Assembly (NCBI GenBank): GCA_946402275.1
Contig: CAMIVY010000013.1
Coordinates: forward strand, 1 to 64,000
Length of the DNA: 64,000 bases
DNA from: an uncultured Prevotella sp.
GTDB lineage: Bacteria; Bacteroidota; Bacteroidia; Bacteroidales; Bacteroidaceae
Direction: 5' to 3'
A program made the position numbers and the translations under genes. Under the pieces are notes generated by a model. That model worked only from the letters and a program-made list of their open reading frames with translations. It ran no database searches and was not told the DNA's origin. Shown here piece after piece: positions 1 to 9,402 of the stretch (positions within the stretch are counted from its first letter, which is position 1; the number at the start of each line of letters is the position of its first letter).

Positions 1-3000
1 TGGTGCCTGTAGCGTCAGGATAGACAAACGACTTCTCCTTGTCGGCCGTACTGTTATACATATAGCCGTGTCCGCTCTCTAAGGCTTTCAGGCTACCCTC
101 CCAGCCGTTCTGACTGTAGAAGGCTATGCCGTGCTGCGACTTGACACAGTCACCCACCTGCGGGTTGGCGGCGGCCAGCGCCTCGCCGACGGTCATGGTC
201 GTCAGCGGCGTATAGCCTATCCAGTTCCATCCCGATGTCAGCGTGACGGGTGTTTTCGACAGCTTCAGCTGCTCACCCGTTACGGGCACCTGTTCCGGCA
301 ACTGCTGACCCTCCACGACGGGGGTAATCTTCACCTTGTACATCGTGGCGGCCTGTATCCGGGCATCCTCCGGCTTCCAGCTGTTGCCGTTGCTGAAAAT
401 CATCGCCGATGTCTTGTCCTTGATGAATACATTCCACGGTGTCAGCAACGGGAATACGGCAGCCGGACGCTGGTCGGCAGGTTTCACGCCCAGCGATACC
501 CAATTCCAGTTCGTGGTCAGCTTCAGGTTCTGCTCCACGTCGGTACCCTTTGTCCAGATGACGGGCTGGTCGAACGAACCCCTGACGGCATTGAGCTGGA
601 AGGTGCTTTCAACGGCGGAACCGTTGAACGCGTTGATACGTACATCCGTATAGGCAATGCCTGCCGAGGCATCCCAGATGCGGAAGCTGATGGGTTTGTC
701 CACATCGGTGTCGCCGTTGCCATAGACGGTCATCGTCACGTAGGCTGCGCCGCGCACCCGCTCGGGTGACGCCACGCCACGGCACTCATCGCCGATGAAG
801 GCGGCCACCATACTCTCCGAGTTCTCCACCAGAATGCCACCAATGCGCACCTGTCCGATGTAGTTCATCTGGTGCTCATACAGCGTGGGGTCAACGGTCC
901 AATGGGGCTTCTCGCCGCGCACTTTCATCACCACGCGCAGCGGCTCAAGTATGCCGTTGTTACCCTGCACGCCGATGGTCACCTCATAGTTGCCCACGGG
1001 CACCAGCGGGTTCACCTGGAAGCGCAGCGTCTTCGTCCTGAGCGGGCTCACCTCGTCGCTGCGCTCGCTATCTACGAGCGAGAGCCACTGAGGCATATTA
1101 TATAAGGTGTAGTACTCCGTATTGCCACTCTTGTTCTCGATATCAACGTCGAAGGTATAGTCGTCGCCGTACTTCTTGATGACGTTCACCGAGTCCTTCG
1201 TCCACTTCAGCGTGTTCTGCTGCACGTATGCCGTCCAGCGTATGGGCTGCGACGTGTTGCCGTGCAGGTCATGGATGCGGTCCACGGTGATGTTCAGCGT
1301 CGTACCCTCGATGTCGCGGGGCGTGATGCCGACATCCGTCAGGTTGATGACCACCTTGCGCTCCGAGGCCACCGGCGACGCAATGAGGCGCGTCTCGTCG
1401 GGTGCGTTCTTCAGTGGCGGCGTGTGGATATGCAGATTGTCCTTGTCGAAGATGATTTCCTTGGCCGCCCCTGCCGACAGGTTCGGAGCCATGTTTTCCA
1501 TCGTCGGCACCTTCGTCACGACGCCATCCTCCTCGCCCGTCTTCTCGAACGGATAGTAGGCCACGAGTCCGCGTGAATAAACATCGGCGGTGTCGATGGT
1601 GTTGTAGATGTTTCTGAGCAGTCGGCTCTCGCTGAGTGCCGCATGCCAGATGCGCACCTCGTCGGCGAAGGCCTGTATCTCGTTGCCCTTTCCCACGATG
1701 AGCCTTGAGCCCTCGATAGGCGGCACGTCGCGCTCGGCAATGACAGCCGTGCGCTGTCCGTCCAGGTAGAACGAGGCGGCCTGTCCGCGCACCACGTTCA
1801 GTGCCACATGGTGCCATCTGCGCAGGTCGGGGAAGTCCTCATGGCTGGCCACTACCATCGACTTCTTACCATAGTCAAGCACTATGCTCTGCACACTGTC
1901 GTAGCGCAGGCGTAGTTTCGACTCATCGGCAGATGCGTTGGTTTCAAACACCACCTCGTCCTTGGCACCGCTCTTGTTGTACCACATCTCGATGGCGTAG
2001 CTGTCGCCCTGCCCGGTGCCCACGCGTGTGATGTCGGCCTGTGCGCCCTCCGGCTTGTTGATGCGCAGCGAGTAGTTGCGGTTGTTGAGCGTCCACGAGT
2101 CATACACCGTGAAGTCGTGCGTGTGGCGGGTGTCGGCGGCAACAGAGCCGTGGCCCTCGTCCATGGGCCAGTAGTTGGCCAGTCCGTAGATGTAGTTATC
2201 CTTGGCCTGATACTTGGTGGCGGCGGCCTCGTGCACGTCGTGGCAGATGTTGTAGAGACTCAGCCCATGCATGTCGGCCCAGATATAGCCTAAGTAGAGA
2301 TGGTTGTCGGAAGCGTAGTTCACTACCTGTTTGTTCTCTGCCGTCACAGGCTGGTCATGAAACAGCTCGACGGTGGTGGTGCCATACTGTGCCAGAATGT
2401 CGAACGTCATCTTGGCGGCATTGTAGCTCAGGGCAAAGAACACCCACTCGTCCTTCGGCACGGTGTCTGTGCTGACAAACTGTGCCTTGGCAATGGTCAC
2501 CTTCACGTGGCCGGCATCGTCGATGCCCAGCGCGAAGTTGTCCGTGCCGGCGCCCTGGTGGAGGATGGTGCCCGGATCGTGCCAGTTGAGCCAGAAGTCC
2601 ATGGCGAAGTCACCCTTCAGGAACACGGGGTTCACCGTCCTCGGCATATCGAGGAAGGGAATAATCTGGTAGGCTACGTCGTGGTTCACCTCGCTGTTGT
2701 TCAGCTTCGCCGTGACGATGATGTTGTCCGCGTTGACATAGCCCGGCACGATGTCCTCGTTGAACTCGATGGCAAGCTGGTCGCCGTAGCCCAGAATGCC
2801 GTTGGCGGGCGCCGGCGTATAGAGGCTGCGGGGGCTGCTCATGTCCTTGATGACAGTGATGACGTCGCTATATACTTGGACATTCTCCGTGCCGTAGGGC
2901 GTGGTGGTGAAGGCACGGAACTGGTAGTCGCCCTCAGGGAACGAGAGGTTGCTCTTCATCTTCGCCGCATAGCGCAGGTCGCCCTTCTCGGGCAGCAAGG

Positions 3001-6000
3001 CGTTGCTCACAGTGTCGCGGCCGATGGTGTCGGTGGGATTGACCCACCACGTAAACAGGTCGGTCCACTGCGTGTTGCCCTGGAAGCGGTACTGCACGCC
3101 CACATTCTTCAGATTCTTGAACTGGCGGTTGAAGCCGGAGAGCTTCATGTCCAGTATGCCGTCCTCGCGGTCGTTGTTGAGCACGGGCTCCTGGATGGCC
3201 AGGTCGATGGGCGACGACGACGGCTTGAAGTGGGCGTTAAGCGTCACCTCGTCGTGGATCTTGGTGGGCTGATATTGCGATTCAAACCATATCGTGATGC
3301 CTTCGTAGTCCAGCACGCTCTGGTCCGTCTGGCGGATGGTGAGTACCTTCGTAGCCGTCTCGCCATGCTCCAGATAGAGCGAGCGTCCGTTGATGGGCAC
3401 GCCGTCCATGAGTATCTGCAGGCCGTTTTGGTTGGTCTCGTCCATGATTTCCAGGTCGTAACCGAAGTTCTTCCCCTGATGGGCGGTGGCAAGGTTGGTG
3501 CAGTAGAGTATCACGTTGGCTTCACCGCCGGCCGGTATGTCGGTCACGGTGACGCTCTTCGCCCCGTTCTCGCCCGGCAGCGAGATTTGCAGGTCGGGGT
3601 TCTCCATGCGCGTGGTGCCGTTGCTCAGGGTGTGCTGGCCCGGCTCGTAGTATTTGGTCTTCTCCTCCGGCTCGTAGGGGTTGTACGACTGCCCGCCGAA
3701 GAGGCTGAAGATGTCGCTCCATCCCGTCGGCGACTTATAGACATCTACCGAGAAGTCGGTGTCGCGGTTGCCGTCGCTGAACTCATACGCGAATTCGGCG
3801 AAGTCCGTCGTGTTCTCGTCGTAGTCGCTCTTTGCCTCCGAGTACTGCCAGCCGTTCTCCGTCTCTATCGAGAGTTGGGTCTTGAACTGTGCTCCGGCCA
3901 CGGAGTTCTTGCTGGTGAAGCCGCCCTTGATGATGGCGCCTAAGTTGTGCGAGTAGGTATGTGTCACCGTGCTCGTTGTGTCGCAGCGGTTCGAATAGCT
4001 GTAGTTGGAGCCGCCGTCGAACGAGACGTTGCGCTGCCAGTAGGTGCCGCGGCCCTGCATGGCTACCACCTTGTCGCGCTCGTTGTTGGCCAGTACCTGT
4101 CGCCAGTGTGCTATCTGGTCGTTGCACCACTGCACCTTGTCATCGGCATAGAACCCGTCCTTCTGCTTCCACTCCTCGGGAATGACCATCAGGTAGGTGC
4201 CGTCCTGGCCGTAGTTCTCTTCGTCCTCCTTGAGCCAGGTGACATAGACCGGTTCGCTGGCGCGGTTTTCGAAGGCTTCTGCCTCGGCCTTGGTGGAGAA
4301 GTGCTGGGTCAGGTAGCTGTTGCGCGTCTCCTCCCACTTCGGCATCATGACCGTCTCTATCTCGTAGGCGGAGTACATGAACTTCGTAGTGACGCTGTCG
4401 CCTAAGCTCACCGCCACGTCGTCCTTCAGCTCGAAGGGCGCGGTGGCGTTCTCACGGAAGAAGCCCACCTTGCGGCACTGGCCCATGAGCAGGTTGGTGG
4501 AGTAGCCGATGAAGACGTCGCCCTTGGAACCCACGTATTGGCTTTCGCCGCTGGTACTTATCGCCTCGGTGGCGGTCACCGTCCAAGTCTTCTCTGTCGA
4601 TGAGCCGGCGGTAAACGAGTAGTGCAGTCCGCCGCCGATGTCGATGGTGTTGTCCAGGTCGGTGGTCTGGTAGTACAGGCCGACGCCCGACATGAACTTG
4701 ATGGCAACACCGAGGTTCTGCTCTATCACGAATTTCTCGTCGCCGTAGCCGGCATTGGCGACACTGTTGACCTTGGTCTTTGTCGAGCCGGTAGTCCATA
4801 CGGTGCGCGACTTGGCACCGGGTGGGTCGCGCAGCACCATCAGCACCTGGTCGGGGCCGTTGGTCACGAAGTTGTTGCCCAAAGGCAGGCTGCCAGTCAC
4901 GATGGCGTTGAAGTTGACGGGCGAGTAGGTGCGTCCTTGGCGCTCTAAGGTCATGCCCAAGTGGCGCGTATAGGGGCTCACCACGTTGGGTGCGCCGGTG
5001 TGCCACTTGAAGGTATAGCAGCCGTCGGCATCGAGTATCAGCTGGTTCATCTTCAGGTCGTACACCTGTCCCACCTGCTGGTTGTTGCTCTCGTCGGTCA
5101 CCACGGCAATAATCTGCTGCTCGTTGCTCATCTCGTTGGCGACGGTGACCACCTGGCCCGCCAATTTGATGGTGTCGGTGACAACCTCTGCACCGTCGTA
5201 GTTGCGGTAGGTCTCGTAGCCGAAGACCTTCATCTGGTATTCGTCGCCCATCTGGTAGATGGGATAGCCGTACTTATAGCTTACAGCACCGTTGTCGTCG
5301 GTCCACAGGTCACTGACGGTGAACTTGCCCAGCGCGTCCTCGCCCTTGTATTCCTTCATGCCGAACACACCGGCGGGACTGCCCGGCTGGCTGATGTCCA
5401 TCTGGGGCTCAGCATAGTGGGTCTTCACCATCTTGGTGTTGTACGTGTAGCTCTGCCATACCGAGTCGCCCTGCTCGTTGACCTGCAACAGCGAGTCGTT
5501 CATCTCCTTCAGTACGTTGCTCAGGTCAATCTGTGGCAGCGTGACAAACTCGATGTTGTCCTTGTTTTTAATGATCTCAATGCTCTTCGTGATGTATTTC
5601 AGCGGCGGCAGCAGGGCCGAGAACTCGCCCGTCTTTGGGTCGGTGTCTATATAGATGTACTTGGCGTCGCTGCCCTTGCCTGCCCATGCGGTGCTCTGGA
5701 TGGCGGTGGTGTCGCTCTGGAAGGGGCGCTCCTCGGTGCCGGTCTGGTCGTTATAGTAGTTGAAGAGCAGGCTCTCGTTGTTCATCATCAGCGTGATGCG
5801 TGCCGTGCCGATGTTGTTTTTCGACGCGCCGAAGCCTACGGCCAGCGTGTCGTTGCGCTCACCGCCGCCCACACGGCCCACGAAGTTGACCAGCGTGGAG
5901 TCCTGGAAGTCGTAGGTTACAGGGGCGCTGAAGTCGTATTTACCGGTAATCGGGAAGCGTCCGCCAGCCACCATCGTGTGCCCGCCGAGCTTGGCCTCAA

Positions 6001-8968
6001 CATAGTGTTTGCCGATGGGCACGCTGATCAGGTAGCGGCCATTGGCATCGGTCTGCTCCACCTCGCCGTCGTTGGTCTGCAGCTGTCCGTCCACGTAGAA
6101 CTGTATGCCCTCCACGGGGATGTTGGTGCCGGCGTAGGTGATACGTCCCTGCATAGGGAAGCTCGACACGTCCTCGAAGTCGGCAGCATGTACGAGTGCA
6201 TCATTGCCCACATAGACCAGCGTCTTGGCGGGTTTGAACTCGTGAACACCGTAGAGTGGAATGACTGAATAGGTGGTGCCTGCGCCGGTGTAGGGGATGC
6301 CCTGAATGATGTAGTTGCCTTCGGCGTCGGTCTTCGCCTTCAGTTTTAGCGCGCCGGGTGTAAGCGTCGATGACTGGGCATTGCTGCCTATCAGGCCGTG
6401 GTGCTTGTGATAGTTGCTGCCGTCGCGCGAGTAGTCGAAGAACTGGGTGCGCAGGCCCTCGTCGAAGGTCCAGTAGGTCTCTAACTGCTGTTCGTCGCCC
6501 ACGAGCAGATGGTCGTAGTTTTCCACGATGTCAGCCTCGCTGAGGCACTTCGCCCACAGACGCAGCTCGTCGGCGGCACCCTTGAAGCGGCCCAGCTCAA
6601 ACTGGCTGGCATTGGTCAGCGGCCATTGGCTGCCGGCAATGGTCAGCGTGGCTTTCTGGACGGTCGGATCGCTGCTGCCGCCATCTTTGGTCAGCACGTA
6701 GCAGGTCAGCGTCGTACCGTTGCGGGTCAGCACCACGTGGTTGTAGCTCTCCTGCTGGAGGGTGATGCCGTTGAAGGTGTAGGTGGTGGAGCCGTTGCTG
6801 AAGGTCAGCTGGCCGGCTTCCGTCATGCCCAGGCCGGTATTGCCTCCGAAGTGGGCTATCAGGCTCTTGCTGAACGTTTCAGGATAGAGCCACAGCTGGA
6901 TGGAGAAATCGCCGGCAAACAGGCTGGCGGCATAGTCGGCTGAGGGGTATGCCCACGTCACGCCGCCGGTAGCATCGGCGAAATAGATGGAGTGGTACTG
7001 CTCAGCCTCGCTGCCCTGGCTGTTGGTCATCGTCATCACCACATCGACACCCTGCACGGCAGTGCCCGAAGAACCGTAGGCTATGCGACCCGTCACTGTT
7101 CCGGTGCTCTTGGCGAAGCCGATGTTGGTCATGTCGCTATTGACGATGGTGCCGTCGTCGCATTTGTCCTCAACGGTGACGCGGTAGTCGTAGTAGATGC
7201 CCGGCTGTGACGTCGCGTCGGTATAGAACAGATACTCTTCGCTGCTCGACAGGCGTGTCAGCGTCTCCCATGTCTCGCTTGCCTGCTCGGCGCGCCGACG
7301 CTCAATGATGTAGGTCTTGGCTTGTGTGTTGCCCTGCAGGTTGACGTGCCACGACAGTTTCACCGAGCCTTCATAGACGCCCTTCGAGGCATCGAGCGCG
7401 TAGAACTTGGTAGCCTGGCCAACTGCCTTCTTACTGACGGTGTTGGTGTTGAGCACGGCGTCGCCAATGACACCCTCTATGCGATAATTTCGGGGACTGC
7501 AGGCGCTCAGAGGCTCCTCGGTATAGGGCACGCCCGTCGCGGCGTCCACCTTGTTCTGCCGATTGGCGTGCTGGTCGGTGGTGCGGTGCTCCCAGCGGAA
7601 GGAACTCTGGTTGTCGGCTGGCGTGAGGGTGTAGATGGGGTCTTTCTCGTCGTCAACGTAGATGCGGAACTTATGGCCGAAGCTCTTGGGATAGGCGTCG
7701 GAGTTCCAGGTGAAGATGATGCGGTCCGACAACTGTTCCGCCTTGAGGTTCTTGACGGGCATCGTGCGGGTGGTGTTCACGGTGACGCTGGCCTTCGCCT
7801 CGTCGATACGTGACGTAACGTCCCAGAAGTTCGATACATAATAAACGTCATAGACCGGCTTCGACTCATTGCTGAAGCCGGTATCGGCGTATGCACGCAC
7901 GTTTTGAGCGAGCTCGGCTATCTTTTTCCCGTCGCGATAGACCACCCACTTGTAGTCAGAATAGTTGCCGGGGATGGTGCCTACGCTCCACGAGAGGTTC
8001 ACCTTCTTGTCGCGCTGGTTGAACACGCCCTTCAGGTTGGTAGCCTTGACAATGGGCGGGTTGATGGTCACCGTCTTGCTGATGACATTACTGTTGTCGG
8101 CAAAGGTGTTGCCCGAGTATGTACCATTAAGACGAGAGTCCACCTTATAGCGGCCTACATTCGTGGCTGTGGGCACAGAACCCGACCAACTGCCGTCATT
8201 CACTCTGTACACCGGGTTGCCGACGTTATCGCTGGTTGGATTATAGGTTATCAGCCTCTGACTCGTGCCGTCATAGGTAAGGTCCGAGGCGTAGGTGGGT
8301 TCTTTTTTCCACTTCGCCGTCTGTGTGGTGAAGTGCTGATGGATGAAAATATAGGTGGATACTCCAGCTCCTTTGTTCGTGTCAACGTAGCCACTGTACG
8401 AGCTGTTGCGCCAAGAGACGGCGTCAGAAGACTTGTCACCGTCATCAGTATTGCCGTTGGTGTTCGTTGTTGTAGTCAGGCGGGTCATCACGCGCTTGCT
8501 GCCGCCGTAATCACTAAGGTTCTTGCGGTCGCAGGTGTAATAAATATATATATCATTCCCGTTAGAACCTCTGTTGAGGTCGCCGTCGAACTTGCTGTCG
8601 TTGGTCGGCGCCTTGTAATAGGTGCGCCCGTCAGAGGTAAAGGAAGCCACTTTTTTATTCGACGCGCAGATGTCGGTAATGTAGCCCGAATAGGGGTTGG
8701 CAGTGCTACTGGTCTTGTAGGCAATGTGGACATACCAGCCACCGTTACCTTGGTTGAGGTCTTGTTCGAGGACGGTCCACCCCTTGTTGGTGTACTCGTT
8801 CCTCATATTTTTCGCGTCAAGTCCGCTGATACCACAACCGAGGACTATCACGTCGGTAATGTACCCATCCGCCCACGCCGGAGTCACCCCCGCCACGAGC
8901 ATCACGAGCATGAGCAATAGCACTTGCAGCCCGATGCCTCCGTGCCTGTTCTTAGTCTTTTTTCTCAT
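1..8968 (-). CDS. Giant secreted multidomain protein (LamG, Fn3, beta-prism-like), 3' end outside window
   Basis: The reverse strand is open from an ATG at 8968 to the window edge, giving at least 2,989 codons; the C-terminus is missing. Residues 1-33 form a signal peptide (basic start, Leu/Val/Met-rich core, AWA before Asp34). Residues about 34-215 hold three segments with the pattern DLNQGNGG / DLNRGSNG / DTNKGAG, each followed by aromatic beta-strands, resembling a three-fold MABP-type beta-prism. A YDGT-type Ig-like domain (about 215-305) and three Fn3-like domains (about 305-615) follow. LamG/concanavalin-like domains lie near 660-840, 2117-2270 and 2300-2477, and carboxypeptidase-regulatory-like folds near 620 and 937-1003. 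Two 'NWNW' motifs occur near the visible end. It is probably an exported adhesin or glycan-binding surface protein. No catalytic motif was recognised. GC content is visibly higher than in the 9-10 kb region. Domain names come from pattern reading, not a search. Confidence 0.85.
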   Translation of the reverse strand, partial: MRKKTKNRHGGIGLQVLLLMLVMLVAGVTPAWADGYITDVIVLGCGISGLDAKNMRNEYTNKGWTVLEQDLNQGNGGWYVHIAYKTSSTANPYSGYITDICASNKKVASFTSDGRTYYKAPTNDSKFDGDLNRGSNGNDIYIYYTCDRKNLSDYGGSKRVMTRLTTTTNTNGNTDDGDKSSDAVSWRNSSYSGYVDTNKGAGVSTYIFIHQHFTTQTAKWKKEPTYASDLTYDGTSQRLITYNPTSDNVGNPVYRVNDGSWSGSVPTATNVGRYKVDSRLNGTYSGNTFADNSNVISKTVTINPPIVKATNLKGVFNQRDKKVNLSWSVGTIPGNYSDYKWVVYRDGKKIAELAQNVRAYADTGFSNESKPVYDVYYVSNFWDVTSRIDEAKASVTVNTTRTMPVKNLKAEQLSDRIIFTWNSDAYPKSFGHKFRIYVDDEKDPIYTLTPADNQSSFRWEHRTTDQHANRQNKVDAATGVPYTEEPLSACSPRNYRIEGVIGDAVLNTNTVSKKAVGQATKFYALDASKGVYEGSVKLSWHVNLQGNTQAKTYIIERRRAEQASETWETLTRLSSSEEYLFYTDATSQPGIYYDYRVTVEDKCDDGTIVNSDMTNIGFAKSTGTVTGRIAYGSSGTAVQGVDVVMTMTNSQGSEAEQYHSIYFADATGGVTWAYPSADYAASLFAGDFSIQLWLYPETFSKSLIAHFGGNTGLGMTEAGQLTFSNGSTTYTFNGITLQQESYNHVVLTRNGTTLTCYVLTKDGGSSDPTVQKATLTIAGSQWPLTNASQFELGRFKGAADELRLWAKCLSEADIVENYDHLLVGDEQQLETYWTFDEGLRTQFFDYSRDGSNYHKHHGLIGSNAQSSTLTPGALKLKAKTDAEGNYIIQGIPYTGAGTTYSVIPLYGVHEFKPAKTLVYVGNDALVHAADFEDVSSFPMQGRITYAGTNIPVEGIQFYVDGQLQTNDGEVEQTDANGRYLISVPIGKHYVEAKLGGHTMVAGGRFPITGKYDFSAPVTYDFQDSTLVNFVGRVGGGERNDTLAVGFGASKNNIGTARITLMMNNESLLFNYYNDQTGTEERPFQSDTTAIQSTAWAGKGSDAKYIYIDTDPKTGEFSALLPPLKYITKSIEIIKNKDNIEFVTLPQIDLSNVLKEMNDSLLQVNEQGDSVWQSYTYNTKMVKTHYAEPQMDISQPGSPAGVFGMKEYKGEDALGKFTVSDLWTDDNGAVSYKYGYPIYQMGDEYQMKVFGYETYRNYDGAEVVTDTIKLAGQVVTVANEMSNEQQIIAVVTDESNNQQVGQVYDLKMNQLILDADGCYTFKWHTGAPNVVSPYTRHLGMTLERQGRTYSPVNFNAIVTGSLPLGNNFVTNGPDQVLMVLRDPPGAKSRTVWTTGSTKTKVNSVANAGYGDEKFVIEQNLGVAIKFMSGVGLYYQTTDLDNTIDIGGGLHYSFTAGSSTEKTWTVTATEAISTSGESQYVGSKGDVFIGYSTNLLMGQCRKVGFFRENATAPFELKDDVAVSLGDSVTTKFMYSAYEIETVMMPKWEETRNSYLTQHFSTKAEAEAFENRASEPVYVTWLKEDEENYGQDGTYLMVIPEEWKQKDGFYADDKVQWCNDQIAHWRQVLANNERDKVVAMQGRGTYWQRNVSFDGGSNYSYSNRCDTTSTVTHTYSHNLGAIIKGGFTSKNSVAGAQFKTQLSIETENGWQYSEAKSDYDENTTDFAEFAYEFSDGNRDTDFSVDVYKSPTGWSDIFSLFGGQSYNPYEPEEKTKYYEPGQHTLSNGTTRMENPDLQISLPGENGAKSVTVTDIPAGGEANVILYCTNLATAHQGKNFGYDLEIMDETNQNGLQILMDGVPINGRSLYLEHGETATKVLTIRQTDQSVLDYEGITIWFESQYQPTKIHDEVTLNAHFKPSSSPIDLAIQEPVLNNDREDGILDMKLSGFNRQFKNLKNVGVQYRFQGNTQWTDLFTWWVNPTDTIGRDTVSNALLPEKGDLRYAAKMKSNLSFPEGDYQFRAFTTTPYGTENVQVYSDVITVIKDMSSPRSLYTPAPANGILGYGDQLAIEFNEDIVPGYVNADNIIVTAKLNNSEVNHDVAYQIIPFLDMPRTVNPVFLKGDFAMDFWLNWHDPGTILHQGAGTDNFALGIDDAGHVKVTIAKAQFVSTDTVPKDEWVFFALSYNAAKMTFDILAQYGTTTVELFHDQPVTAENKQVVNYASDNHLYLGYIWADMHGLSLYNICHDVHEAAATKYQAKDNYIYGLANYWPMDEGHGSVAADTRHTHDFTVYDSWTLNNRNYSLRINKPEGAQADITRVGTGQGDSYAIEMWYNKSGAKDEVVFETNASADESKLRLRYDSVQSIVLDYGKKSMVVASHEDFPDLRRWHHVALNVVRGQAASFYLDGQRTAVIAERDVPPIEGSRLIVGKGNEIQAFADEVRIWHAALSESRLLRNIYNTIDTADVYSRGLVAYYPFEKTGEEDGVVTKVPTMENMAPNLSAGAAKEIIFDKDNLHIHTPPLKNAPDETRLIASPVASERKVVINLTDVGITPRDIEGTTLNITVDRIHDLHGNTSQPIRWTAYVQQNTLKWTKDSVNVIKKYGDDYTFDVDIENKSGNTEYYTLYNMPQWLSLVDSERSDEVSPLRTKTLRFQVNPLVPVGNYEVTIGVQGNNGILEPLRVVMKVRGEKPHWTVDPTLYEHQMNYIGQVRIGGILVENSESMVAAFIGDECRGVASPERVRGAAYVTMTVYGNGDTDVDKPISFRIWDASAGIAYTDVRINAFNGSAVESTFQLNAVRGSFDQPVIWTKGTDVEQNLKLTTNWNWVSLGVKPADQRPAAVFPLLTPWNVFIKDKTSAMIFSNGNSWKPEDARIQAATMYKVKITPVVEGQQLPEQVPVTGEQLKLSKTPVTLTSGWNWIGYTPLTTMTVGEALAAANPQVGDCVKSQHGIAFYSQNGWEGSLKALESGHGYMYNSTADKEKSFVYPDATGT

Positions 8969-9058
8969 ATTTATTGTCGTTTAGTTTATTATAGTTATTA
9001 TTATCATTAGCAGCAGTGGTGATCACAAATATGTATGGACAAAAAGCAATCTTCGGTA

Positions 9059-9066
9059 CAAAGGTA
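9059..9066 (-). promoter_or_regulatory. -7 promoter element of the giant secreted protein gene
   Basis: The reverse strand reads TACCTTTG, a perfect TAnnTTTG element, about 90 bases upstream of the ATG at 8968. No clear TTTG -33 box sits 19-20 bases further upstream, so the promoter is assigned from the -7 element alone. Confidence 0.55.
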
Positions 9067-9224
9067 CAAAAAATATTGTAATTATGCTCCGATACGGAAG
9101 ATAATCTTCTTAAAAAGACGCATTTTGAGGTCTTTTGAGGTACTTATGCCTCATCAGTCTGTCATAATGCCCCCTTATGGGTAAGGATGCAAAGTCAGTC
9201 AGCAGCTTGTGATATAAATAAAAT

Positions 9225-9358
9225 GTTCAGCGTGCAGAACATATTTTTATTGAAAGTGTTCATAATACTGAACAATTTTATGTGCTTTGTGCATGTATTG
9301 ATGCTAAATGTTTAGCATATAGAACAAAATAATTAAAAATCTGTTTTGTGTATTGAAC
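9225..9358 (+). repeat. Four spaced 16-bp imperfect palindromes, operator-like
   Basis: Four 16-base sites of the form GTTY-N8-GAAC occur at 9225-9240 (GTTCAGCGTGCAGAAC), 9258-9273 (GTTCATAATACTGAAC), 9310-9325 (GTTTAGCATATAGAAC) and 9343-9358 (GTTTTGTGTATTGAAC). Start-to-start distances are 33, 52 and 33 bases. The fourth site covers the -33 box of the following ATPase gene. The layout suggests a dimeric regulator binding as two pairs, but no regulator gene lies next to it. The rest of the 8969-9402 gap contains only the two divergent promoters. Confidence 0.6.
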
Positions 9359-9375
9359 ATTTTTATTTATATTTG
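9345..9375 (+). promoter_or_regulatory. Promoter of the DUF4143-type ATPase gene
   Basis: TTTG at 9345-9348 and TATATTTG at 9368-9375 are separated by 19 bases, matching the Bacteroidetes -33/-7 consensus. The ATG at 9403 lies about 20 bases after the expected start of transcription. The -33 box is inside the fourth GTTY-N8-GAAC palindrome. Confidence 0.75.
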
Positions 9376-9402
9376 CACCCAGAATTAAAATAGAGCAAGA
9401 TA

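Noticed and set aside
131..7813. Many long + strand reading frames over the first 9 kb
   Set aside because: They are shadows of the single reverse-strand frame that encodes recognisable LamG and Fn3 domains; the + strand translations are low-complexity His/Val/Leu-rich.
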